A stretch of DNA of 64,000 bases from Phaeosaccion multiseriatum (Eukaryota > Ochrophyta, other classes): positions 434,001-498,000 of the forward strand of contig OZ218956.1 in NCBI GenBank assembly GCA_965112735.1. The letters are read 5' to 3'. Shown one piece after another: positions 1 to 10,737 of the stretch (positions are counted from its first letter, which is position 1; each line of letters begins with the position of its first letter). Below the pieces are notes generated by a model that was given only the letters and a program-made list of their open reading frames with translations, was not told the DNA's origin and made no database searches. Made by a program: the position numbers and the translations under genes.

Positions 1-417
1 CAGCAACGAGCCCGCCATGCGAAGCACGAGTGGGTGGGTGGAGGGCAGGTGCCAGTGGACTCCATCAACCATGACATCCCCCTCCCTCTGTCCTTGTCGG
101 AGGGCCCTGCTACTGGCTCTACACTCTCTCATTGGGGCAGCAACAGCGGCGTCAGCATCAGCAACAGCAGCAGCAACAATATCTACAGTGGCAGTAGCAG
201 CAGCAGCAGCAGCAGCAGCAGCCATGGCTATACCAGCGGCGACAGTAGCAGCAGCGGGACCCCGCTCGGCATGCCCCCCCTCCAAATTCATCAAGAGCCC
301 TATGGCGTCCGCGTCGATAGGCGCACCAGCTTTGACAGCCCCAACCTGAGCCCTTCGCACAGAATACTTGGCAGGCCAAGAAGAACTTGCCACTCCCAGG
401 GGCGCTGGCAGATGTGA
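1..417 (+). CDS. C-terminal part of an unknown Ser-rich protein (5' partial)
   Basis: The frame is open from the first base to a TGA at 415-417. The encoded tail is low-complexity: a Ser/Asn/Gly-rich stretch partly coded by a CAG/AGC microsatellite near 195-222, then RRTSFDSPNLSP, which looks like a phosphoserine or 14-3-3-type site. I do not recognise the family. The frame could begin at an intron acceptor inside the window, for example the AG near base 46, so the true exon start is unknown. A short CA tract follows the stop at 421-450. The gene is convergent with the exonuclease gene that ends at 615. Because of the low complexity the call rests mainly on the open frame and non-repetitive last 40 residues. 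Confidence 0.4.
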   Translation, partial: QQRARHAKHEWVGGGQVPVDSINHDIPLPLSLSEGPATGSTLSHWGSNSGVSISNSSSNNIYSGSSSSSSSSSSHGYTSGDSSSSGTPLGMPPLQIHQEPYGVRVDRRTSFDSPNLSPSHRILGRPRRTCHSQGRWQM

Positions 418-614
418 AGCTACGCACGCACACACACACGCACACACACATGAAGCGTAACTATTTATTGCAACCGAGTTATTACTGAATTGTATCATCA
501 TATATAGAACTTTATTGTGCTGGTTATGCGCTATGTAAAGGCGTAACAGGCCCCGATAGGCAAAGGCCTCAACTGAACACACCAAATTAACTCTATCATT
601 GAACGCGCTCAAGT
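418..614. other. Short convergent intergenic region
   Basis: Shared 3' flank of two convergent genes. It holds a CA microsatellite (421-450) and an A/T-rich stretch at about 465-540 that is the likely 3'UTR and polyadenylation zone. I see no gene here. Confidence 0.5.
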
Positions 615-974
615 CTACTCGGTGGACGTGTCCTCCACAGCCGTCGTCTTCATCAGTCGCACATACACGTACTCGCCCCCCACAACATACACCTTTTTCT
701 GTAACCGCCCCGTGGTATCAGGACTGCCGTCCCCTGGCAGCGTGTCAAACGCCAGTTGTGAGTGCTCGATGGAGGAGAACATGACCATGGTCTTGCCCTG
801 GCCGGAGGTGCTGTTGGCGGTGATGTCCTCCACGCGCTCGGGCACGATGTGAGTCTTGCTCCGGAACAGATCTTGGAGGTTGCTGGCCTTGTAACTGCGG
901 AGGGGAATTACAGGCACACACACAGCACACACACAGCACATGCACACACACATACACACACACATACACACACA

Positions 975-1026
<52 letters not shown>

Positions 1027-1155
1027 GTCACGCGCGAGAGAGCGTAAGTGGGTATGCCGCACCGGCCGTGAGGATGAGTCGCACAGACACAGGGACAGCT
1101 TGGTGTATGAGAGAGAGAGACAGCCAGAGCCAGAGCCAGGGAGGGAGAAGAGAGA

Positions 1156-1197
<42 letters not shown>

Positions 1198-2943
1198 AGA
1201 GAGAGAGACACATGCCGTGTGCGTGCTCACCTCTTGGGTATTCTATGCACAAACAGGCACTGCTTGGACATGCGCCTGGTGAGGTCACACCGCTCCACCT
1301 GACGCCAAGTCCCAAGCGCAAGCAATTAAGGGTTCACAGAACCAAACAGCAGCAGGAGCAGGAGCAGTTGGTGATGCAGCAGCAGCAGCAGCAGCAGCAG
1401 CAGCCGCAGCAGAGAGGTGGGGGAGACAGCGGGGCTCAGTTAGTTGTTGGCTCTCGAAAAAAGGTAGAGACGTACAGACAGAGTAGCAAGGAAGCTTTGA
1501 CACAAATGGCTGCACCCCCCCCCCCCCCCCCCCCTGTCACCCACAACCTCACCTTGGCCATGGCCTGATTCTTGGGTCGCTTCAAAGCCCATTTGGCCAC
1601 TGTGAGGGTGCTCAAGGCGTCGGTTACGGAATCGTGAGCCCCGTCTTGGATCAGCTTGCCCGTGCAGGCCTGTGTGTGTGGGCAGATGGTGATGGCGTTT
1701 GGGGGGTTGGGATTACAACACCGAGTCAGCGAGGGAGAGAGGTTGGCACGGAGGAAGGAAGGGAGGGAGGAAGGAAGGAAGGAAGGAAGGGGGAGAGGGA
1801 CGGAGGCCTGGTTTGCTTGTTGCACAAGCTCGCAGGCCTCCATACAGAAACTCAAAGTCAAACTCACCTTGACGCAGTCCTTGAGACTTGGCGTGGCTCC
1901 CGGCTCGTCCTTGACCTCAAAGAGATAGGCCGTGTCTACAATAGTGTCGTGTGATAGTCGGAGGGCAGAGAGGTCGTTGGAGAGGGCATGCCCCACAAGC
2001 ACGGTGCAAGGGCAGCACAGGGCCAGCATGGCGGCTTGGGCATGGCGGAGGGTGAAGGTTACTCCGTCCAGGTGAGAGAGAGCCACACCTGGGGCAGGGG
2101 GTTGGGGGGAGCAGACATAGCATAGAGCAGTGTACAGGGTCTACAGTGTCAGGCGCCTTCTCTTTTCCCAAGCTGGCGGCAGAGAGAGAGCGCGCGCGAG
2201 AGAGTGAGTGAGCCCCTCCCCCCCCCCCCCCCATCCCATCCACTGCAGTTTCATCTGAGGCCATCCCCGCTTCCTTCTTTCACGCACCGTGAATGCTGGT
2301 GCGCATGTCAACGACGGTGTCGGAGGGCTTGACGAGCGAGTCGAGCAGAGTCTCTCCCTCTCCATTCACGATACTCAGCCGCACCAGGTCCTTCCCGTTG
2401 CGTTCCTTGCTCACAGGATCTTCTGTCATGCACATCTCGCAATCCAGAGCGAGCACCTGGGAGAAGGAGGAGGAGGAGGAGGAGGAGGAGGAGGAGGTTG
2501 AGGCACACACGCAGGCACACACGCCAACAAGACATATACACACACCTGCGGAAGGCCTGAGCAGTGAGGTCCACAAGGGTTGGCCTTGACCCACGAGGCG
2601 TCTGGGACGATGCCTTTTCTGTAACGGGTGTCGTACGAGGCGTGTGCTCGGGTCTTGGCCAGGAGGGGCGCCCACTTGTCCCCCTGGGGGTGGAGGGAGG
2701 TGCAGTCACGGCATATTGACTCCGACAGACCTGTTGGGACGGAGGGAGGGGAGGAAGGGAAGGAGACATGAGAAGGAGGCATAAAATGGGAGCGGGGACG
2801 GAGCCGATAGAGCTCAGAGTGGCAAGAGAAGGAGTGCGAGGGAGGGGAGCCCGCGGAGAGACGACAGAGCGAAGGGGACAAGCACAACGCACTTGGAGGT
2901 GGCGAAGGGCTATAAAGGCGAGAGCGAAGAAGCTGTGGGGTCT

Positions 2944-2980
<37 letters not shown>

Positions 2981-4926
2981 TCCCTCCTTTGTGTATCTTA
3001 CCGCTGCTACTGGCGCTCTGGTCGCTGTCTGCGCCCTTCTTGCGCTTCTTGCTGGAGGGCGTTGGGCTGGCACCAGGCAAGCCATTGGCCCCACCAGCAC
3101 CAGCCACAGTGCCCGGGACGGGGAAGGGCGCGATGGGGAGGCCTGCCAACAGCACAGCCTTCGCTGGCGATGCCGCTGCTCCTTCTGCTGCTGCTGGTGC
3201 CGCTGGTGCTGCTCCACCCGCTGCTGTGGGGGTGGCGGAGGGGGTCTTGGTCTTGGCCTGCTCGCCCCTCTTCTGCTGCTGCAGGAGCTGCTGCTGCTGC
3301 TTGTTCAGCGCCTTGGCCGCTGCCGCCGCGACGGTCGCCGCCCGCCCCGCCGCCTTGGCCGCTGCTGTGGCAGCCTTGGCCGCCGCCCGGCCGGAGGAAC
3401 TCGGGCCTTGTGCAGCAGAGCCAGCCACAGCCACAGGGGTGGGCGCCACAGGCGATGGAGCAGCAGAAGCAGCGGAAGCAGCGGGGGTAGGGGTGGGGGT
3501 GGGAGGAGAGGCGCCGGCTGTGTGTGCTACGCTGTGCGAGAAACCGCACGACGCCGCGTTCCTGCAGCCTTTCGGAGTGTTGAAGAAAGCACACGCCTTC
3601 CCGCTGACGGCGGGGGAGGCAGGGATAGCCAGAGGAGCAGCAACAGGAGCAGCAACAGGAGCCGCGACGGGAGCCACAGCCACAGCAGGAGCAGGTGCCC
3701 CGGCACCGGCATTATTGCTTGCGTCAGGGGCAGCGGTGTGTGCGTAGGTGCAGGTGTCTCCGCTGCGGCACCCCGCGGGAGAGTTAAAGAAGAGGCAGAG
3801 CTTGACAGGGCCCTTGCCTGCCTTGGCTGCCTTCGCTGCTTTGTTCACCCCCTTGGCTACCTTGCTTGGCGCTGGTGCTGCTGGTGCTGGAACAGGAAGA
3901 GCGTAGCGAGAGAGGTCATTGCTGCTGCCTTCTGATGTCTTTGCTCGCTTGACCTCGGCGGCCGGCCGCTCCACTCTGTCGTCAGCGCCTCTGCCGCCGT
4001 CCTGCTGCTGCTGCTGCTGCTGCTGCTGTTGTTGTTGTTGTTGTTGCTGCTGTTGCAGCTTCTGCTGCTTCCTGGCCTCCCTTTGCTCCTTCTGCTGCTG
4101 CCGGAGGAGCTCCTGCTGCTGCTTCTTATCCGCCATTCGCTGCTGCTGCTGCCTCGCCTGCTGCTCCTGCTGCTGCACCATGAGCTTCTCCTGCTGCTGC
4201 CTCAGGTGCTGGCGTTGCCTCTCCAGCTCGGCGGTTTGCTCCTTTAGCTGCTGCTGCTGCAAGTCAAGCGCCTGTCGCCTCCTCGGCTGAAAGGGAGCAA
4301 GAGAACCAAAGAGGGCACAAGATGAGAGCATGATAGCGAGTGGAGACCCAGTTGGGGGATTGAAGCGAAGCGCGTGCACCACGGAGTAGCAAAGTGTCGC
4401 GACTCTTGGAGGCAGCACCGAGAGAGCTCGCTCGGGGGGAGAGGTAGGCGAGGGCGAAGTCTAAACTGATACAGCCGGCAGTAGCGTCCGGGTGCATGGA
4501 CCAAAGGTGGCTTAGGGGCATTTGGACTGAACGAATCTCTCTCCCTCTTTCTTTACTCACCTCTTCATTTCCTCCTCCATCGTCGTCATCGCTACTGTCA
4601 TCACTGTCAGACTCCATAGGGACCGCTGATCCTCCCGCTCCTGCTACTGGAGCCGCTGCTTTCCCTCCATCGCTACTATCGCTGTCGCTGCTGTCGTCGC
4701 TGCTGCTGTCAGTGTCATTGTTGAAGACATTGCTGTTGTCCACGAGGGCCTTTGGAGCGCTTTCAGTACTGCTAGCCACAGCCATAGAAGCAGCAGTGGG
4801 GAGCGAGCCGTGCAAGAACTTGCAGCTGCTTCCCTGACGACAACCCTGTGTGGTGGAGAAGAAAGCACACGCCCTGGGTCCGTCTCCAGCAGCCGACTGT
4901 AGCACGTACTTGTCCTTCTTCCCCAT
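615..4926 (-). CDS. REXO1/REX4-like DEDDh RNA exonuclease with three CCCH zinc fingers
   Basis: Eight exons on the minus strand: 4561-4926, 3002-4286, 2546-2730, 2288-2456, 1868-2088, 1553-1669, 1231-1298 and 615-894, giving 896 residues with consistent phases. Three CCCH fingers of spacing C-x8-C-x5-C-x3-H lie near residues 20-40, 280-300 and 350-370, around an Asp/Ser-rich stretch, a polyglutamine coiled coil and Ala-rich linkers. The C-terminal third is a DEDDh 3'-5' exonuclease: LALDCEM (Exo I) near 615, LVGHALSNDL (Exo II) and HDSVTDA (Exo III). A Cys-containing segment with IVPDASWVKANPCGPHC precedes the catalytic domain. Family members trim 3' ends of structured RNAs such as rRNA and snoRNA in the nucleus; that role here is inferred. 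An upstream in-frame ATG at 4989 is possible, but MGKKDKYVL at 4926 starts right before the first finger. Divergent from the PRKRIP1-like gene. Confidence 0.85.
911..1196. repeat. CA tract (911-1023) and GA tract (1158-1196) in last intron of exonuclease gene
   Basis: Both dinucleotide tracts lie in the intron between exons 7 and 8 of the minus-strand exonuclease gene. The poly-Thr/His and Val/Cys frames across them are repeat artefacts. Confidence 0.85.
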
Positions 4927-5214
4927 CCTCCTCGCCGCGCCGCACCTGCTCCCCGCTCCTCCTACGCTCTCTCTCCCTCGCCTCCTCAACCGAGGCCATC
5001 CGAGGGGGGGGAATTACTGAAACTCGAAATTCTCCTTTCTCTCAATCATCCCATCCCACTCGATCATCCCCCCCCCTCCCTCATCCCCATCACTACGCCA
5101 CTTCCTCACACCACAGAGCAAGCAAAGCCCCGTCGTAGGAGGGAGGAGTAGAGGCAAAGCTCCAGCGAGGCATCAAGTCATCAGGGGGAGAGTTGGGCCA
5201 AACCGGCGCAAACC
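4927..5214. promoter_or_regulatory. Putative bidirectional promoter region
   Basis: This stretch separates the start of the exonuclease gene (minus) from the non-coding first exon of the PRKRIP1-like gene (plus). It is C/T-rich on the plus strand around 5035-5095. I see no recognisable core element; the assignment rests on gene orientation only. Part of it is 5'UTR of both transcripts. Confidence 0.4.
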
Positions 5215-6597
5215 AGTAAGTTGGGAAGAGCCAGCAGAGAGGTGGGGAGGAGAGGGGGGCTGTAGGAGGACCCTCAGCCCAAGTTTCTCTGCTTGCCCCC
5301 CACTCTTCAGTTCTTACTCTAATCCCATTTGTCAAGGTCCGCTCTTAACCTTCCCTTTCCTCCACCCTCCCTCCCCTCTCCCCTCCGCTCTAGTGGGCCG
5401 CTATACCACCGTCCAGACCATCACAGACAACAACCCGAAGAATGTGCAGATCAGCTACGAGCAAGCTGCGGCACCGGGCAGGCTGGCCACAGAGAAGGTG
5501 GACAATGTGATGGGCAGTACCGCAGGTGAGTGAGGCTCCGCACCGGGGCAACACACACACGGGGTGGGGTGCCTTTGTACGACAATGGTATGGGGGAAGG
5601 GAGCAGATTTCTCTCTAGGGTGGGGTAGGGACAGGGGCATATTTCTCTTCTACGCGCATGTGCATGTGTGTGTTTGTGTGGTATGGACATGAGCGGGGAT
5701 GGTGAGGGGCGAGGGGGTTGGGGAAACGGTCTGAGCAGAGGGATTGGGCCCTCAACTCCCTTTCCATGTATGAGCCAGGCATCATGGTAGCCTTACTTAA
5801 CGCCCCACCTCCCCACCCCCGTCTCTTCCCCTCCCTCGAATCTCCTCCACTTGTGCTTACTACCCTCTGTTTTCTCAAACAACAGGTGCGGGCAGTGGTG
5901 AGTTCCACATGTACCGCGCTCACCGCCGCCGTGAGATGCACCGCGTGGCGCAGATCGAGCTCGACGCGAAGAAGTTCGACGAGGCACAGGTGAGTCAGTA
6001 CGTCAGTCAGAGGCGGGCGGGCAGGCAGGCGATTTTATCGCCCAATGACCAGGCCACTGGTGCCCAAGGGGTTGACTGTGGCCCGATTCCCCATCGCAGA
6101 ACAGAGAGTAGGATGTGTCATCGATCGCTCACTGGCTGCCGTCCGTGCCCCTCGAAGCTAAGCTTTCCCCCTCTTCCGCCCCCTCCCACTTTTGCTTTGT
6201 CATGTTGTGTGTTGCTCTCCCCTCCACCCACCCACCCACCCACCCAACCCAGGCTCTGCGGCAACAGCTGGAGGAGAACGAAAAGAGGGAGGAGGAGAAG
6301 ACCCAAAAGAGGAAGGCCAAGCGCAAGAGGAGGCGAGGCAACAATAAGGGCGGCAAGAATGGAGCTGACGCTGCTGACACGACCCGACCGGCAGAGGGCG
6401 ATGGGGGAGGAAAGAAGGGGGCAGGGGAGGACGATGGCGAGGGCGAGAAGCAGGAGGGAGAGGAGGGGGGGGATGAGTTCATATACGTGCCCATTGCGGA
6501 ACAGGATGAGGCAGCGAGGAAGGTGGCTGAGGGCGACATACCCACGGACGGTTCCTTCCTAGCGCACATGGCCAAGAGGCTCAAGAAGGCGGACTGA
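5215..6597 (+). CDS. PRKRIP1: PRKRIP1-family (DUF1168) spliceosomal protein
   Basis: Coding parts are the A at 5215, then 5394-5525, 5886-5989 and 6253-6597, giving 193 residues, close to the usual size of the family. The diagnostic block [18 protein letters not shown] is followed by [17 protein letters not shown] and a long basic/acidic helix ([20 protein letters not shown]). PRKRIP1 is a component of the catalytic spliceosome that bridges U2 snRNP and the core with a long helix; the match is strong. Odd point: the only in-frame start upstream of the conserved block appears when A at 5215 is spliced to TG at 5394, restoring an ideal ACCATGG context. The donor is GTAAGT at 5216 and the acceptor is TAG at 5391-5393. 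The Gly/Asp/Glu-rich tail is not conserved in the family. Confidence 0.85.
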
Positions 6598-8084
6598 GTG
6601 GGGGTGGGGGTAGAAGAGCGGCGCAGAGGTTCCCGCCAGCAAAGGCATGCGAAATATTTGTACATTTATGAAAGAGGCGTTTTGTTTGGACGGTGCTATG
6701 GCGCTGCTCCCTCTCAGGCCCTGCCGCTCGCCGAGGGGGGGAGGGGGCACCGGCGTATCCACCCTTCTCGCAGGGAGAAGGAGGGGGAGGATCGGAGGGG
6801 AGAACCACCTTTTGCCTCGCTGTAACTAACAGCTTGGGCAAGCTTGGGCCATGACAATAGGGCGGGCGGGTGGGATGATGGACTGGGGAATTGAGGGAGG
6901 AGGACGCGGGTGCCAGCGACGACGGTTTTCATTCGCTTCTCGGCGAGGAGAGGAGGGGACAGAGAAGGTATTCTTGAACCGAGGGGGACCTTCCTTGCCA
7001 AGCGTGGCAGCATCGACGTTTTGATGAGTGCTGGGGCGGAAGTTTGAGTTTTGGTTCTCTAGGGGCTCAGAGCGCGCATCACACCCACTTTTCACTTTTC
7101 AGCCCCTGGAACCAATCTTCCGCCCCGGCACTCCTCGTCAAATCGCAGCAGCAGCTTGGGCAAAGAGAAGAGGGCGGGGGCGGGGTGAAGCGAGGATTTC
7201 CAATGGCCTGCCCCGGGCGAGGAAGAGACTGAGAGCAGGGTTGACAGGCATCCGGAGTTTGATATGCATGACGCCGCCTGTCCAATACTTCCCCAGCTGT
7301 TTCCCCGGAAGGCGATGGTAGCTCATCGTCTTGCCCCCCGTCCTCTCTGCTCCCTCCTAGCCTGCGGGCAGAGGAAAGAGGGGGAAGGGAGTACGGAGGT
7401 GGAAGTGGCTCCTCTGAGCCTTACAATGTAGCGAGAGGGAAGAGAGAGAGAGACCTCTGGGGTCCTGACGAGAGGGGAGGGAGAGGGCACTTTGACTGCC
7501 ATCGCGCGAGCCCTCACGCTTGTCTTCCTTCCTTCCGGCCCGGTCCCACTGCCCCCTCTTGGCATTGTGGACACGTGGAGGCACAGGGTGTAGCATGGCA
7601 ATGGCATCATCCCGATGGCATCAGCGCGACGGATGCACGGTTTGGGCGCATTGCATCCCGCGCGCTGCTGCTCGCCCCTCCGAGCGGAAGAGTTGCGGTG
7701 GAGAGAGAGCCACACACCGCACGCAAGCACTCTAATAATAGCTTCTTTTTGTTAATTTTAGCACTCTTCCCTTTTTTCAAAAGAAAAATAAACAAAGAAA
7801 CGAACAAACGCCCAAATCACCAAAACTTTGGATGAGCTCCGCAAAATGACGCTGGGAGAAGCGCTATAGCTCTTCATGTAGCTCTTTGAGATGTGTGTGC
7901 GTGTGTGTGTGCGAGAGACAGAGCACCAATATTACCGAGCGCCCCAATATAATCGCTCCTGGCACCGACACGAGCATGGAACAGGAGAGACGCCTTTGGC
8001 ACGATGAACGCGGACCACGGAATGAAACCAACCGATCAATAAATCAACTCCCGATGCCTTCACTGAGCAGGCTGGCCGACTGCA
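6598..8084. other. Convergent intergenic region, no gene recognised
   Basis: About 1.5 kb between the 3' ends of the PRKRIP1-like gene and the GARP gene. Open frames here are short, Pro/Arg-rich and lack any family resemblance. An A-rich stretch with AAATAAAC near 7783-7800 may mark a 3'UTR or polyadenylation zone. A short GT tract lies at 7891-7910. Confidence 0.5.
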
Positions 8085-10406
8085 TCAATGAGCCCAGTCC
8101 CCCATGTCCACAGACTGTGCAGTGCTGGCTGGGTCTAGCCAACTAAAGAAGGTGTCCGCTCCCTCGTCCAGCTCAGAGCTCGGAGTCCAAAGGTCGGAGT
8201 CAAAGTCATCCAGGGATCGATGCGGACTCTGCGGCTGGGGTGTCCAACCCCCCCGTTGAGCAGCCCCCCCTAGCCCGCTCTGCCCCGAGCCTACGGAGGC
8301 CTCTGAAGAAGGAGATGCATACCCGGGCGAGGCAGCGATGCAGGGGGGAGGCTGCTTCAAGGGGGTCGCACATATGCCGGAAGGGCCCGCACTCCTCAGC
8401 GTCTCACGCAGAGAGTCGGTTGGGGTAGCCGCGGCGAGAAGCAGTTCGCTAAAGCTCCCAGAGCTAAATTCACCGCCACTACCGTTGCGAGGGCGAGGAG
8501 CCTGCTGGCACGGGCCGCGACGTGGATGCTGCTGCTGCTGCTGCTGATGCTGCTGCTGCTGCTGCTGCTGCTGGTGTATCACAAGCTGCTGCTGCGACAG
8601 AGGCTGCTGCGCTTGGCTCAAGCTGTAATGCTGGCGCTCTGGTGGTGGAGCCATCCCTTGACCCATGCAGTGATCTCCAGCCTCAGCCGCAGACGAGGAG
8701 GAAGATGGAACTGGTGCCGGAAGGACCCTCGGTATGTTCTGCTGCTTCTGTCCCTGACTGGTGCTGCCAACGTAGCTCTTACCCACGATTGCCTTGCTGC
8801 CCCCCCTTCTGCCTCCCTTGCCCTCCTCCTCTTCCCTCACCGCCTGCTGGAGCAGCGCCCCCAGCAGCATACGCTGGTCCGACAAGCTCTCTTCCACTGC
8901 CGCAAGGTACAGCTTGTGCTCAGTCGTCTTGGCCACAAAGCCACTCAGCTGCAGGGCCAGCTCCCCCACTCTCTGGCAGCCCACACCACCACAGTCGTCA
9001 TGCACACCAACACCACTATAGACCCCATTGACGCGGTCTCCGTCTCCGTGCCCCGTGTGCGACTCCGTATTGCTTTCCAACCCGTTCTTCCTGGCACACT
9101 CGTCTGACCCAGCTCCCAGTGCCAGTCCATTGGCCCCACTGGGCGGCCCTGATCCCGCCTCGCTTCTTTTCGGTCCAGAGGCCACGTAACACCCCGTTCC
9201 GTGCCCCCCGCCCCCCCCTCGTGGGTGCTTCATCTCCACCGGACGCACTCCACACGCCCGACAAAGTGCCCCAACATGCGGTGATGGCCCATTGCCATGC
9301 CGACAGACACCGCCCCCCATGCCCCCCCCGCCTCTGCCGCTGACATCAACCCCACGCGGTGACTCCTCCCTGGCAGGCACAGAGGGGTTTCAGCGTCAGT
9401 TGCAGTGTCAGTTTTGTAGCCCCACGACCCTGAACTGCCCCCCTCCCTCTCGGTTGTATGGCTTCACAATACCATAGTGGTGCCCTAACCTACCCCGTCC
9501 ATTGACTTACTTTGGCTTGTGCCGCGAAGCCCGGCACTGCTGTAGATGGCTCTTGATGTGGCTCGCGTTGAGCCGCTGCCGCTGATACTTTATCTCCTGG
9601 TGCTGCTGCTGCTTCCCCAGCTTCCCTCCTGTGCCTCCGCTGCTACTGCCCAGAGCGCCGGCATTCCCCTCCTCCTCATCCCCCTCCTCCTCGTCGTCGT
9701 CATCGTCGTGCTTGGGCATTAGCTCTAGCAGCACCTGCGGCTGGGCACACTTGAGCCCAAGCTGGTACAGGCTCTCCACGAACACCCCGTGAAGGGTCTA
9801 CCGGTTCACGCGTTGGGTCAGACGCACACAGGGGGGGAAGGGGAGAACGCAGGTGTTGGCCGATGGGGCGCAAGGTGGCATTGTCAGAGAGCACGAAAGA
9901 GTAGCAGCAGATGGGTACCTGGAAGCGCCACAATACCCCTACCCGATTGCAGCAACGGACCCTTGTCAAACATACACACACAAGGCGGAGTAGAAGAGGA
10001 GTCAGCCCCAGCGGGGAAGGGCGTGGGCACTTACGTCCGACCACGCGAAGCGCTTCTTCTGAGGCTTGCGTGTTGCTCCTGCCCCTTGTCCCGCCCCCTT
10101 CTTCCTGCCCGCTCCTGTTCCTGTTCCTCCCTTTCTATCCTCCCACGTCCTCTGTCGTTTCTTGCTGCTGCTGCTGCTGCTGCTGCTACTGCTGCCACTG
10201 CCACTACTATTACTACTACTGCTGCTGTTGTTGCTGCTACCGCTGACGCCCCCGACCCCTTGTGGGCCATAGCCATGCCCCGCCCTGCATGGAAGGGCGG
10301 CCGGCGCTGAGTTCACAGGGCCTGAGGTCGTGGAAGAGAAGGAAGCGCCGTAAGGAGAAGCCGCGCCATAGCGAGCAGGAGCACCGTAGCCGGCGGGCTG
10401 CGCCAT
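8085..10406 (-). CDS. GARP/Myb-like transcription factor with split SHLQ domain and polyQ region
   Basis: Three exons: 10035-10406, 9511-9797 and 8085-9369, encoding 647 residues. The domain reads KKRFAWSD at the end of exon 1, then TLHGVFVESLYQLGLKCAQP-QVLLELM, then LNASHIKSHLQQCR in exon 2. It matches the GARP/Myb-like single-repeat DNA-binding fold (WS-x-LH-x-x-F, ELM, SHLQ-K/Q-x-R). About 48 residues rich in Asp/Glu, Gly/Ser and Gln separate the ELM helix from the recognition helix, where plant GARPs have a few residues. The N-terminus is Tyr/Gly/Ser-rich. Exon 3 encodes a long disordered region with Gln/His tracts and an acidic C-terminus (LDDFDSDLWTP, FFSWLDP) that could be an activation domain. 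Start chosen at the ATG of MAQPAGYG; an upstream 5'UTR intron is possible. Target genes are unknown. Shares its upstream region with the plastid GTPase gene. Confidence 0.8.
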
Positions 10407-10737
10407 ATACTGCGTACCCACTGCCCAGTGTGTCCAGATAGAAAAAATGAAGAAAAGAGAGGAAAAAACGGGGAAACAAGGAGGGTTAAGACAGAGAAGC
10501 AGCTGCAACAAAACGCCGCAACGCGCTTCCGCCGCTTGCAGTCTTTGTGTTGCTCTTGTGATGTCCTCCCCCAATCAATGCTGATACTAAAGCTTAAGCT
10601 TATTTTATATTTTAGGGAGCACGCCCTTCTTTCGGGGCGTGAGGGGGGCGCGGGCTCGAGAGAATTGCAGTTTCAGCCCCCTAAAACCACACCGACCATC
10701 CAGAAAAGAGCGGGAGAGCGGCAGAGGGCTTAATCGG
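10407..10737. promoter_or_regulatory. Putative bidirectional promoter, GARP factor / plastid GTPase
   Basis: This is 331 bp between two divergent starts. An A/T-rich core (about 10575-10615) lies near the middle. No defined element was recognised; the call is from arrangement only. Confidence 0.35.

Noticed and set aside
745-894. Alternative reading frame for the last exonuclease exon (LQGQQPPRSVPEQD...)
   Set aside because: A 68-nt exon at 1231-1298 (VERCDLTRRMSKQCLFVHRIPK) restores the phase for the more protein-like frame ending YVRLMKTTAVEDTSTE.
7323-7835. Overlapping short frames in the 6.6-8.1 kb region
   Set aside because: Mutually overlapping on both strands, Pro/Arg-rich, with no motif or splice-consistent extension.
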